A stretch of 64,000 nt of DNA from Microcoleus sp. bin48.metabat.b7b8b9.023 (GCF_013299185.1 NZ_JAAFKG010000009.1:81589-145588); one strand, 5' to 3'. Counted from the first letter of the stretch, positions 53,672 to 62,211 are shown. Numbers and translations: made by a program. Notes: generated by a model not told the origin, from the letters alone.

Positions 53672-55327
53672 CTATTCCCGCCAAAATGTAATGGAATCGT
53701 TGAGGGGCACAACTTGAGCGCCGGGAAAATAAAAACTCAGAATACGATCGCCACTCCAGCCCAAATTAGCTAAATTGTAAGAACCGGTTTGACTCATTCC
53801 CACGCCGTGTCCGAAACCGCCTCCGACAAAAGCATAACCGTTGAGAGTTTTGTCTGGATTGTAAATTGGATCGAGGTAAAACAGCGTGCTAATCGGCGGG
53901 AAAAAAGCATTGCGAATCTCATCTTTATCGATATCGATGGGGCCCAAATTAGTTTGTACCTTCATCTGCAAAACTCTACCAGCAGCCGACCTTTCCACCA
54001 CTTCAACTTTTGTGAGAGTTTTAAAATTAGCTAGCGGGTGCTTTTTCTTCTGAAGATACTGCCGCAGAAACCCACCAATCGATGTCAGTGAGACTTCTTC
54101 GCGCCAGCGGAAGGTTTCTTCTTTTTCCTCATTAAACCCTGCTTTCAGAGTCATAAAGCGGCGGAAGTTGGTTTCGTCAGACAAGCTCTGCTTTGTCAAG
54201 TCCCAGATGTTCTTGGGGGAATCGACGATCGATCGCAAATATGGACGTTCCGGGCCGTGCCACACATCGCCGAAAGTCGCTGTCACGCCGCCGCTAGATG
54301 CGGAATAGAGCGCGTCTACGAGCTGATTTTCGTAAGTTAGCACTAAACCTGCTGTTTGGGCGATCGCCTTATCACTTTGGGGGAAAACCTCTGTCAAACC
54401 TTTATAAACTTGACAGTTAACATCAGCGCACAACTCGTAATTATCTACAGCAAAGCGGCGCAAATTTCTGAGGGCGTAAGTTCTCGCCAAAATAGTTTGA
54501 GCGACAATCGAAGCGTAGGGCGAAAAAGCGCCAATTTCGTGAGGGACAACACCGCGCAAATAAGTTTCAGTTGGCACATTATTGACTAAAGTATAAGTGC
54601 CGTAAGAATTTTTTTGTAATTGCAAACTGCCACCATAACGGCGAGTTTGTTGAATAGCTTTTTCTGGATCGATAGCTGTCGCCTCTTGGGTAGTTTGTTC
54701 AAATACCTCAATTACATTTTTACCAGCCGTGATATCCAACTCATTGCGGTTGAAACGAAAGCCATTTAACAGCCAAAACGTTTGAGGTATTTGTTTAAAA
54801 ACTTTCGTATCTAAAAAAGCCGTTTTGTTACCTTGAGCTTGCAAACTTTGCAACAGCCAGCGCCGCACCAAAGGAGAATTATAAGTATCTCTTTTCGCCC
54901 AAACTTGCCAGCGCAAAGGTTGAGCAATTTCCACATCAATACCCTTAGCACGCCACTGATTGGCACTATCTTCTGCACTCTCAAAACTGCGGTGGGAACT
55001 CAGAACAACTCGTTCTTCTACTAATGGTGCTTCCAGAGGTTTATTGGCAATTTCTAGTTTGATGCTGGCGGTAGTTTTGGTTTCTATGCCTTGGGGAGTT
55101 TTGTAACTTAATGTTAAGCTGTCACCGGGTAAAGCTTTCAGCGTTAGTTTATCGGTAGGTTTAGTACCAAAGCGCTGCACTACGCCGATTTTGATGACTC
55201 TATTTTGGGGAGTTTGGGCGTATCCAGCAGCGTTGGAAAGGGGCAACAGGCACAAGGCGCTGAAAACAGTGCTAGAAATGCAGCTAAACCATTTGTAATT
55301 GGGAGTTTGAGGTGCTTGAGCGAACAC
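53672..55327 (-). CDS. SpoIID/LytB-domain secreted protein
   Basis: This 551-residue protein has a GTG start, a signal peptide (CISSTVFSALCLLPLSNAAG), an SPOR-like or linker region (VLSSHRSFESAEDSANQWR), and a SpoIID/LytB domain from about residue 250. The domain shows VPTETYLRGVVPHEIGAFSP, AQTILARTYALRNLRR, YSASSGGVTA and near the end GGGFGHGVGMSQTG. SpoIID is a lytic transglycosylase of sporulation, and LytB-like versions enhance amidases. In cyanobacteria, which do not sporulate, a cell-wall remodelling role is likely. Confidence 0.88.
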   Translation of the reverse strand: MFAQAPQTPNYKWFSCISSTVFSALCLLPLSNAAGYAQTPQNRVIKIGVVQRFGTKPTDKLTLKALPGDSLTLSYKTPQGIETKTTASIKLEIANKPLEAPLVEERVVLSSHRSFESAEDSANQWRAKGIDVEIAQPLRWQVWAKRDTYNSPLVRRWLLQSLQAQGNKTAFLDTKVFKQIPQTFWLLNGFRFNRNELDITAGKNVIEVFEQTTQEATAIDPEKAIQQTRRYGGSLQLQKNSYGTYTLVNNVPTETYLRGVVPHEIGAFSPYASIVAQTILARTYALRNLRRFAVDNYELCADVNCQVYKGLTEVFPQSDKAIAQTAGLVLTYENQLVDALYSASSGGVTATFGDVWHGPERPYLRSIVDSPKNIWDLTKQSLSDETNFRRFMTLKAGFNEEKEETFRWREEVSLTSIGGFLRQYLQKKKHPLANFKTLTKVEVVERSAAGRVLQMKVQTNLGPIDIDKDEIRNAFFPPISTLFYLDPIYNPDKTLNGYAFVGGGFGHGVGMSQTGSYNLANLGWSGDRILSFYFPGAQVVPLNDSITFWRE

Positions 55328-55762
55328 GGTTATCTATCTCCCGATAGTTAAAATTTGGGGATTTGCGATCGTTACGTTAGCACATTTGGCTGCTGGTACA
55401 GCGGAATTGCCAAAGATATGCCAGTCGTATGGTGTGGATCCTGCGATAAATCCCTAAAAAAGAGCGACTTTTCGAGTAGCGACGCACCTAGTTTGTAGGG
55501 TGTGTCGCTTCCTATATCTTGGATAGAACTTGCAGATTTACAGGTGGCGACGCACCTTACACGACATATCGCCCGCGCTAGTGTGTACCACACATACATG
55601 AAATATGCGATAAATCCATAAAAAAGAGCGACTTTTCGAGCAGCGACGCACCTTGCAAAATAGTTACGATCTCAGAAACCGGGTTTCTGCGTAGATTTCT
55701 CGCCACTAAACACGAAATTTCGTAGAAACCCGGTTTCTAGCCTCCGATGAGAAGCCCTGAAA
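55328..55762. other. Intergenic with duplicated segment and a GAAACCGGGTTTC unit
   Basis: A ~45-base segment (AAAAAAGAGCGACTTTTCGA ... GCGACGCACC) occurs twice, at about 55455-55490 and 55619-55652. One unit of the 27223 array class lies at 55676-55741. No gene is visible. Confidence 0.75.
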
Positions 55763-57175
55763 CTATCCAAACTTTAGGAACTGGTTTTTCACATACTCCA
55801 TCAATACAGGCTGGAGTGTGAAAAGCGTTTTCTCACCTTGTTTCACTTTTTCAATTAATAAACGCCGTCCCAAGGATTGCACAGCTTGTAATAAGGTGGA
55901 TGGGGATAATTCGAGATTGGCTGAAATTTTTGATATTTCAACAGGTTCGACTTCACTAGCTAACCAGGATATAACTTGTTTTTCTGAGTCAAATAGGCGA
56001 TCGCACTGCTGCTCCAATAGTGACTCTAAGTCACCTAAAAATAGGGTATCATAGGAAAAAAACTCGGAAACGCTGCCACCGAATAAGTCTTGAATCATAG
56101 TTGAAACTATATTTAACGATAAGGGATTGCCTCGGTAAAGGTCAATCAGTTCTGACCATTTGTCCGGTTCTGCTAAACCTTTTTCTCTGACTATTTCTTG
56201 TGCTTCCGAGCCTAAACCGTTGAGTGGCAGAGATTTGCAGGGGCGGTTTTCGCCTTCTAAGGCGGCAATTTCTCTGGGTTTTTCCCAACTGAGTAAAATT
56301 AAGCAACTGTTGTGAGATGATTCTGCTAGTTGTTTGAAGAATGTGCCGTAATTTTCATAGCCTGGTTGGTAATTGCCTGCGAGTTGTCCGCTGCTGAAGA
56401 TTGTTTGTATGTCATCAAGGATTAGGAGACAGCGGGATGAACGCAGGTATTCTAGTAGGGGCAATCCCCCTGTGGTTCCCCTTTCTTCAGCGGCGGGCAC
56501 GGGGGCACCGCCCCTACAAAGGAATTGAATTAGGTTTGTTTGCAGGGTTTGCAGGGGTGGAGAATTGCGGAGGCTACGGTAAATAATATAATCGAATTCC
56601 TGTTGAATTTGTGGGATTAGTTGGAGAGTAAGGGCAGTTTTGCCAATGCCGGATAAGCCGTATATGGTGATGAGGCGGGTGCGGTTTTCCAAAATCCACT
56701 GTTTGAGGGTGGTGAGTTCGGATGTGCGGTTATAGAATAGGTTGGGCTCTGGTGCGTCGCCTAAGTCTATCTGAGGCATTTTAGCAGTTGGTTGGGAGTT
56801 TTGGGGAGTTTTGGGCGATCGCTTTTGTGGAACTTCCGAAGATTGCAAAGTTTCTCCACACATATTGACGTTACCATTACCAATTTGTACGCAGTGCCCA
56901 GAATTGGAAATATTAGATGCTATCCATTTCTCCCACCTAGATCGAAAATTCAACTTACTCACGTCTTCTTCTAAAGCAACTGACAGTAATTTCCATAATT
57001 TGAAGCCAACCTCTTTAATATATTTTTCTGAGCGATGGTTGCGCTGGGCAATTTCCCTATATTTTTGATTATCCCAAGCACCGCGTAAAATAGACTTTTG
57101 CAGACTGTCTAATTGTTGGCCAGTTGTAGTAAAAGTCAAATGATTGGCAATTTGTAAGACTTCTTCGATGTCCAT
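55763..57175 (-). CDS. NB-ARC STAND NTPase with vMAP-type N-terminal HTH and RHIM-like VQIG motif
   Basis: This 470-residue protein begins with a helix-turn-helix region (IEEVLQIANHL, then IAQRNHRSEKYIKEVGFKLW) of the vWA-MoxR-associated type. A short linker contains GHCVQIGNGNVNMCG (residues about 93-107), whose VQIG matches the RHIM amyloid core (I/V)Q(I/V)G. Then comes an NB-ARC NTPase: Walker A GLSGIGKT (173-180), Walker B LLILDDIQ (250-257) and GNPLSLNI. It ends after a winged-helix-like region without the WD40 repeats many relatives carry. Residues about 221-240 (RGGAPVPAAEERGTTGG) look like translated intergenic repeat DNA. Confidence 0.82.
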   Translation of the reverse strand: MDIEEVLQIANHLTFTTTGQQLDSLQKSILRGAWDNQKYREIAQRNHRSEKYIKEVGFKLWKLLSVALEEDVSKLNFRSRWEKWIASNISNSGHCVQIGNGNVNMCGETLQSSEVPQKRSPKTPQNSQPTAKMPQIDLGDAPEPNLFYNRTSELTTLKQWILENRTRLITIYGLSGIGKTALTLQLIPQIQQEFDYIIYRSLRNSPPLQTLQTNLIQFLCRGGAPVPAAEERGTTGGLPLLEYLRSSRCLLILDDIQTIFSSGQLAGNYQPGYENYGTFFKQLAESSHNSCLILLSWEKPREIAALEGENRPCKSLPLNGLGSEAQEIVREKGLAEPDKWSELIDLYRGNPLSLNIVSTMIQDLFGGSVSEFFSYDTLFLGDLESLLEQQCDRLFDSEKQVISWLASEVEPVEISKISANLELSPSTLLQAVQSLGRRLLIEKVKQGEKTLFTLQPVLMEYVKNQFLKFG

Positions 57176-57648
57176 TAGTCTGGTTTATACAAGGATTGTC
57201 ATCTATTATAACCTAACTAAATATGACTTTATAGGTTTTGATCAACTAAATATGGCTTTTTATGGCTTAGTTTAGATAAAAATATCTACCAAAAATGACT
57301 TTTTCCGACTTGACAAAATTTAGCTCTTAAACAAAAATTGATATTGAAAGGGTAAATCTTATACAAATCACTACTGACCCATACCAGTAATGACCGCGCT
57401 AAGTATTCTGGAACACACCTTACTGTGAAGGAATAGACCAAGCTTGAGGATGCAAAAGCCAAATTCGTTATGCTTGGTTAAGCAGGGTGCAAATTTACAA
57501 CACGAATGATTGGCAATATTGCCTATATTCTCAAGGAGACGGGTTACTTTGCAACCCGCTGTAATACCTCTATGGTCTAACTTAAAAGACTAGAGGAAGC
57601 TTTTGATTGAGGAATATTACTAATGACGTTAATTAAGGAAAATACCCA
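57176..57648. other. Divergent intergenic region with several stem-loops
   Basis: No open frame is convincing. Hairpin arms are visible: CCAAGC/GCTTGG (57438-57477), palindrome GGCAATATTGCC (57512-57523), and CGGGTT/AACCCG (57540-57558). The region holds promoters for both flanking genes and could encode a small structured RNA or a long leader of the gene at 57649. AAGGAAAATACCC precedes that ATG. Confidence 0.5.
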
Positions 57649-58242
57649 ATGTCATATAATCAGTTGATACCATCACAACTGAATCAACTATTTCCTCAAG
57701 TAAACAGTGATTCAGATCAGAAAGATAAAACTATTAAGACATCTTTGTTGGAGGTGGTTAAGAATACTCTTGTATTTGATAACACAGTATATCAAATACG
57801 CAATATATCTACTCTTGCACTAGCTGATCTCACAAAAACATACGCGATTAACACATCTGTACCATCCTGGTATTGGTTTTTACTTGCACTCGGCTTCATT
57901 CTTATTTCTGCTTATGGTCTTGGTATTCTCATTCTGATTTTCGTGGGTTGGCTGTTTTGGCGACACCATAATCTGGAAAAAAGCCGAACCGTCGAGAACT
58001 ATGGGCTAAGAATTCGTATGAACTCAGCAGAAGAAGTCATCCTCACAAGTAATAGTAAAGACTTTATTGTGAGAATTATTGTAACTCTGTACAACATTAT
58101 GAATACTGAAGAAGCAAAAGCTTTGGCATTCAATTTTGATACTCTTCAAATCGAAGATAAATCTATCAAGATTGAAAAAAGCTACGGTTCATCAGTCATA
58201 TCTGGGCACGTTACAGGTAATAATGTTGTCAATAATATCTAG
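57649..58242 (+). CDS. DUF6232-like membrane protein with a V/N/G-rich C-terminal motif
   Basis: The 197-residue protein has a beta-rich N-terminal part (VFDNTVYQIRNISTLALADL), two close membrane segments (WYWFLLALGFILISAY and LGILILIFVGWLFW, residues about 73-105), and a cytosolic domain. It ends SSVISGHVTGNNVVNNI. That last motif, rich in Gly, Asn and Val, is of the kind seen in bacterial amyloid signalling sequences. It is divergent from the NB-ARC gene and followed 51 bases later by a gene whose N-terminus is also Gly/Val/Asn-rich. A membrane effector is a plausible inference. Confidence 0.7.
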   Translation: MSYNQLIPSQLNQLFPQVNSDSDQKDKTIKTSLLEVVKNTLVFDNTVYQIRNISTLALADLTKTYAINTSVPSWYWFLLALGFILISAYGLGILILIFVGWLFWRHHNLEKSRTVENYGLRIRMNSAEEVILTSNSKDFIVRIIVTLYNIMNTEEAKALAFNFDTLQIEDKSIKIEKSYGSSVISGHVTGNNVVNNI

Positions 58243-58293
58243 TAATCTACAGAGATAAGTTACTCCAATTTTTGTAATAAAGAGGAAAAAGTA

Positions 58294-58677
58294 ATGATTG
58301 ACAAATCAATAAAGGCTGGTGATATTATCGGTGGCGTTGTTAATACTGGTGAAGTAGGTGGTGGCATTTCTGTCAACAGTGTCAACACTATTAACAATAA
58401 GACAAATGAAGAGAAGAAAAGTTTTGCAGAAGCGGCAGCAGAAATCCAGCAGCTTTTAGATCAGTTATCTCAGACCTACCCAACAAAAACGTATATCGAG
58501 AAACACGAAGTTGCTACAAAAGCTATGGAAGAAATTGAAAAAAAGCCCGATGTGAAGAAAAAGGTACTTAAAGCTTTGAAAGCGGGTGGAGTAGCGGCAC
58601 TAATGGAACTTACAAATAATCCCGTCGTAAAAATTCTCACTCCAATGCTTGAAAGTTTACTAGAAGAAAGCAAGTAA
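58294..58677 (+). CDS. Small protein with Gly/Val/Asn-rich N-terminus and helical C-terminal domain
   Basis: This 127-residue protein opens with a repeat-like segment (KAGDIIGGVVNTGEVGGG then SVNSVNTINN). A helical domain follows (FAEAAAEIQQLLDQLSQTYP, then VLKALKAGGVAALMELTNNP) that I recall as a recurrent cyanobacterial module often joined to pentapeptide or STAND proteins. The ATG follows AGAGGAAAAAGTA. The N-terminus may assemble into amyloid; the C-terminal function is unknown. Probably co-transcribed with the DUF6232-like gene. Confidence 0.7.
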   Translation: MIDKSIKAGDIIGGVVNTGEVGGGISVNSVNTINNKTNEEKKSFAEAAAEIQQLLDQLSQTYPTKTYIEKHEVATKAMEEIEKKPDVKKKVLKALKAGGVAALMELTNNPVVKILTPMLESLLEESK

Positions 58678-58705
58678 GCCTTAGTATCCAGATTTTATAA
58701 AAAGA

Positions 58706-58749
58706 GCGATCGCCCTTCGTCTCCCAACTTTCTGAAAAAGCACGCGCAG
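58706..58749. repeat. Left 44-bp direct repeat flanking hicBA
   Basis: Begins GCGATCGCCCTTCGTCTCCC and ends AAAAAGCACGCGCAG. One mismatch to the copy at 59325-59368. Confidence 0.95.
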
Positions 58750-58846
58750 CGCAGCTATCCCTACGAGATAGCCCATCTTCCCCCCCATAACTTGTAAAAA
58801 TGATTCATCCGAGATAAACTAGGTAATAGAAAGCAAGCAACCTCTG

Positions 58847-59077
58847 ATGATGGAAGCAAAAAAACCTATGAGCACTCAAAGCTTCACAGCCATCATTTAT
58901 AAAGAAGAAGATATGTACATTGCCGAATGTCCAGAAGTCGGCACAGTCGATCAGGGCGAAACAATAGAAGAAGCGATCGCCAACCTTAAAGAAGCTACAA
59001 GACTTTATCTCGAAGAGTGTCCCTTACCAAAAATAAGTCCCAGGTTTGTAACTAGCATAGAGGTTAGGTATGCCTAG
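58847..59077 (+). CDS. hicB: HicB-like antitoxin
   Basis: This 76-residue protein has the HicB partial RNase-H-like fold: FTAIIYKEEDMYIAECPEVG, then QGETIEEAIANLKEATRLYL. It lacks a C-terminal DNA-binding domain, as in the short HicB class. The ATG at 58868 (MSTQSFTAII) matches the family start better than the one at 58847. It overlaps the HicA-like gene by eight bases. Antitoxin first and toxin second reverses the E. coli order but is common in cyanobacteria. Confidence 0.88.
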   Translation: MMEAKKPMSTQSFTAIIYKEEDMYIAECPEVGTVDQGETIEEAIANLKEATRLYLEECPLPKISPRFVTSIEVRYA

Positions 59078-59297
59078 ATTGCCCAGGATATCTAGTCTAG
59101 AAGCAATTCGTGTGCTAGAACGTCTAGGCTTCTATCAAGTTAGGCAAACGGGTAGCCATATTGTCCTCAAAAAACCTCTCCCAGACGGAGAAATTGTTTG
59201 CGTTGTGCCACTCCACCGCGAGTTGAAAATTGGTACTCTTAGCGGTGTTCTAAAGCAAGCAAAGGTCACACCTGATGAGTTTATAGCGAATTTATAA
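59070..59297 (+). CDS. hicA: HicA-like mRNA interferase toxin
   Basis: The 75-residue protein has the dsRBD-like HicA fold: SLEAIRVLERLGFYQVRQTG, the catalytic His in GSHIVLKKP, and VPLHRELKIGTLSGVLKQAK. HicA toxins degrade mRNA until neutralised by HicB. Start overlap with hicB (8 bases) implies translational coupling. Confidence 0.9.
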   Translation: MPRLPRISSLEAIRVLERLGFYQVRQTGSHIVLKKPLPDGEIVCVVPLHRELKIGTLSGVLKQAKVTPDEFIANL

Positions 59298-59324
59298 ATG
59301 CCAATAACCCGGTTTCTCTGATAC

Positions 59325-59368
59325 GCGATCGCCCTTCGTCTCCCAACTTTCTAAAAAAGCACGCGCAG
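59325..59368. repeat. Right 44-bp direct repeat flanking hicBA
   Basis: Matches 58706-58749 with one change (TTCTGAAAAA to TTCTAAAAAA). Confidence 0.95.
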
Positions 59369-59374
59369 TTATTA

Positions 59375-59526
59375 TAGGGTGCGTCAGGCTGAATGTGGCG
59401 ATCGCAGATTAAGCATTTTTCTCTGACACACCCTACGGTTAGTTATTATAGTCATTGTAGGGTGCGTCAGGGCTGAATGTTTCGATCGCAGACTAAGCAT
59501 TTTTCTCTGACGCACCCTACGGTTAG
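59375..59526. repeat. Two tandem inverted repeats (TAGGGTGCGTCAG ... CTGACGCACCCTA)
   Basis: Two ~68-bp copies (59375-59442 and 59458-59526) with terminal inverted arms. They form hairpins next to the M20 gene's stop. The first copy's right arm has decayed (CTGACACACCCTA). Confidence 0.9.
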
Positions 59527-59530
59527 TTTT

Positions 59531-60709
59531 TTATTTTTGTTTCCAATATTGACAAGCAGCATAGGCCAAGGTGACAGCGCCCGTCACAATAGAGGCTTCA
59601 TCCACTTCAAACTGCGGGTGGTGGAGGGGATAGTTAGGTTTGTCAGCAAGCCCGACTCCCAAGCGAAACATCGTTCCCGGCGCGTGTTCTAGGTACATCG
59701 AAAAATCTTCCGCGCCGAGGGATGGTTCTGGTAAAATTTGAACGCGCGATCGACCTAAAGCTTCCAAAGCCGACGCTTCTAATAATTGGGTAAGTTTTGG
59801 ATCGTTTTGCACTCCCGGCACGCCGCGCTTGTAGTTGAGTTCGTACTTAGCGCCGTAAGTCTGACAGACGCTGGAGACAATTTGTTCGATCCAAGCGGGC
59901 AGCTTTTCGTAGGTTTCTGGATGTAGCGATCGCACCGTGCCCAATAATTTTACGCGATCGGCAATCACATTTGGTGCTCGTCCGCCACTAATTTGCCCGA
60001 TCGTCAAAACCACAGGCCTCAAAGGATTTTGCGTGCGACTAATCGCCTGCTGCAAAGTAGTAATAATCTGAGAAGCAATCCAAATTGCATCGATCGCCTC
60101 GTGGGGACGCGCGCCGTGGCCGGATTCGCCGATGACAATCAATTCTAGGTCATCTGCCGCCGCCGTTAGTGCCCCGTGGCGGATGCCAATACAACCGCCC
60201 GGAATCGTCGGAAAAACGTGCACTCCGAGGATGCCGTCAACATCTTTCATCACGCCATCAGCAATCATCCAGCGCGCGCCTTGGGCAATTTCTTCGGCCG
60301 GCTGAAACAAGAAACGGACATTACCAGAAAATTTTTCTTTTAACTCAGACAATATCATTGCTGCGCCCAAACCCACTGTGGTGTGGATGTCGTGGCCGCA
60401 GGCGTGCATGACTCCTTCGTTTTTTGAGGCAAATTCTAAGTTTGTGCGTTCTTGAATCGGCAAAGCGTCCATATCGGTGCGAATCGCCAGCCATCGCGAC
60501 TCGTTGCTGTTACCTTTGAGTTCGCCGATGACGCCGGTTTTGCCGATGCCTTCGGTGGCGCGGACTCCGCTGGAAGCCAAAACTCCGGCTACGTAGGCGG
60601 CGGTTTGATGTTCTTGGCCGCTGAGTTCGGGATGCGAGTGGATGTGGCGGCGAATTTCGATCAGGCGGGGGGCGAGGGTGGCGGCTATTTCTTGGATGCG
60701 GGCAAGCAT
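59531..60709 (-). CDS. M20D-family amidohydrolase
   Basis: This 392-residue metallo-amidohydrolase of the HipO/AmaA/IAA-amino-acid-hydrolase group has metal-binding HACGHDIHTTVGLGA, the catalytic glutamates in QPAEEIAQGARWM, the dimerisation-domain GESGHGARPHEAIDA and, near the end, PSLGAEDFSMYL. These enzymes remove acyl groups from N-acyl amino acids or related amides. The preferred substrate here is unknown. The first ATG (MLARIQEIA) gives a normal length. Confidence 0.92.
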   Translation of the reverse strand: MLARIQEIAATLAPRLIEIRRHIHSHPELSGQEHQTAAYVAGVLASSGVRATEGIGKTGVIGELKGNSNESRWLAIRTDMDALPIQERTNLEFASKNEGVMHACGHDIHTTVGLGAAMILSELKEKFSGNVRFLFQPAEEIAQGARWMIADGVMKDVDGILGVHVFPTIPGGCIGIRHGALTAAADDLELIVIGESGHGARPHEAIDAIWIASQIITTLQQAISRTQNPLRPVVLTIGQISGGRAPNVIADRVKLLGTVRSLHPETYEKLPAWIEQIVSSVCQTYGAKYELNYKRGVPGVQNDPKLTQLLEASALEALGRSRVQILPEPSLGAEDFSMYLEHAPGTMFRLGVGLADKPNYPLHHPQFEVDEASIVTGAVTLAYAACQYWKQK

Positions 60710-60785
60710 GAATTTTGTTGGGGAGAGCTGTAGTTAACTAGGTTAACGCAGATGCTTGGCTGTGGCACTGAGATTTGTTTTTATT

Positions 60786-60917
60786 AACCGCAGAGGGCGC
60801 AGAGGGCGCAGAGAAAAGAGAGAAAAGAGAGTTAGGTAGAAATCGGGAATAATTGTGTCTTTATTATTCATCTCTCTCTTCTCTTCCTCTGTGTTCTCTG
60901 TGTCCTCTGCGGTTTAA
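60786..60917. repeat. Facing copies of a GCAGAGGGCGCAGAG repeat
   Basis: AACCGCAGAGGGCGCAGAGG at 60786 and its complement-like CTCTGTGTCCTCTGCGGTT at 60895 form long potential arms. The upstream region of the M20 gene lies here. Confidence 0.85.
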
Positions 60918-60946
60918 GAATTCTTAAATAACAGTAAACAACAATG

Positions 60947-61180
60947 TCATTTTTCGCGATCGGGTTCGTCCTCCTCATACACCATTAAATCCCCGGGCTG
61001 ACAATTCAGTGCTTTGCACAAAGCGCTGAGAGTTGCTTCGTCGATTCTGGTGAGTCGGCGGCGGGTTTTGATTTTAGACACGGAAGTGGGGTGCATTCCA
61101 ATTAAAGCAGCCAATTCTTTATTGCTGATATTGCGATCGGCCATTACAACTGCCAATTTCCAACGGATCACTGCTGACAC
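60947..61180 (-). CDS. XRE-family transcriptional regulator
   Basis: This 77-residue protein is a single Cro/CI helix-turn-helix domain of the YozG-like type: NKELAALIGMHPTSVSKIKT forms the HTH, then ATLSALCKALNCQPGDLMVY. It has only a short acidic tail. Its target is unknown; a near-perfect inverted repeat 70-100 bases upstream (61249-61276) could be its own operator. Confidence 0.88.
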   Translation of the reverse strand: MSAVIRWKLAVVMADRNISNKELAALIGMHPTSVSKIKTRRRLTRIDEATLSALCKALNCQPGDLMVYEEDEPDREK

Positions 61181-61248
61181 TCAACTGCTGGCCATGATAT
61201 TGCAAGCTGATGTTACCATTTTGCAACCTTCAATTTCTCTTAAGTTGC

Positions 61249-61276
61249 CGTTACGACAATTTATATTGTCGTAGCG
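61249..61276. promoter_or_regulatory. Candidate operator upstream of the XRE gene
   Basis: Arms CGTTACGACAAT and ATTGTCGTAGCG (11 of 12 pairs) around TTAT. Size and symmetry fit a dimeric HTH regulator. Inference only. Confidence 0.4.
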
Positions 61277-61394
61277 CTTGACAAGTGGCAGCCATTGAAC
61301 TAGACTCAGGATGTACAAACGGAAAAGCGATCGCTCCCGGGCCTGGAAAACTTGAGGGCGATCGCAATTCCACTACTTTTGTAGTTCAAAGCCT

Positions 61395-61622
61395 ATGATA
61401 TCACAGCCAAAGTCTGTTCCCGAGCTGCTCCGGGAAGAAATTCCTGATGTACCCGCTGGTAAACAACCGATTCGTTTGCTGATTTGTGGCGTTCCGAAAG
61501 CGGTAGAAAGCATTGTTAATCTGCTGCACGTTTTAGGTTTTGCACAAGTTGGGGAATGGAGCCCGCCTCTACCTTCGCCTCTAGCGGGTGAGGTGATTCG
61601 GATTTTAACTCGTTATTGGTAA
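61395..61622 (+). CDS. Small conserved cyanobacterial protein
   Basis: This 75-residue protein has the recurrent cyanobacterial pattern IRLLICGVPKAVESIVNLLH, then VGEWSPPLPSP and GEVIRILTRYW. I recall it as a conserved family without assigned function. It reads as one small alpha/beta domain with no signal peptide. Confidence 0.7.
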   Translation: MISQPKSVPELLREEIPDVPAGKQPIRLLICGVPKAVESIVNLLHVLGFAQVGEWSPPLPSPLAGEVIRILTRYW

Positions 61623-61683
61623 GACTGATTGCGGAGGTCGATCGCACTTTTTGCGTTAAGTGCGATCGACCTTACGAATATTG

Positions 61684-62211
61684 TTACCTCACAGCCAGAA
61701 GCTCATTCAGCTTATTTTTCAACTCTGGGGATGCCATTAATGGATTATATACTTCTCCCTCGTATGGTTGCCAAACATAACTAGGACTAAATGGTCGAAA
61801 AACTGGTAATATTTCTATCCCATGAGTAAGTTCCTTTGCTAAAACTAATCCAGGAATAGATAACTTAGATAAATCCTCCATAAGTTCACTATAGGTTCTG
61901 AATTCATCAACTTCAACCCCAACCAAAGCATAGCGAAACCAAGGAGCAAACCGTAGAGTTAGATAAAATAAAATACCTAACTCTGTCATTACATAAGCGC
62001 TTTCAGGGCTATCTATTCCCACTTCACTAACATTATTGGGATAAACCCGACACCACCAGTTTCGATCCATATCTTGAAAAGTATCTGTTCGACATAGACA
62101 TTGGCGATTATTTGACAGCATCCATTCTATGCCTTCAAAGTGTTGAGCAAATTTATTAACATTGCTTTCATCAGAGCCACACTCTGCCGATAAACTGAAT
62201 ATCCACGCCAT
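61684..62211 (-). CDS. Unknown protein coupled to the HEPN-like gene
   Basis: This 175-residue protein starts at the base after the preceding gene's stop, so the two are translationally coupled. Trp- and acid-rich segments (MDRNWWCRVYPN, FAPWFRYALVGVEVDEF) and the helix ELTHGIEILPV are visible. I do not recognise a family. Pairing with a HEPN-like protein suggests an antitoxin or partner role, but this is inference. Confidence 0.6.
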   Translation of the reverse strand: MAWIFSLSAECGSDESNVNKFAQHFEGIEWMLSNNRQCLCRTDTFQDMDRNWWCRVYPNNVSEVGIDSPESAYVMTELGILFYLTLRFAPWFRYALVGVEVDEFRTYSELMEDLSKLSIPGLVLAKELTHGIEILPVFRPFSPSYVWQPYEGEVYNPLMASPELKNKLNELLAVR

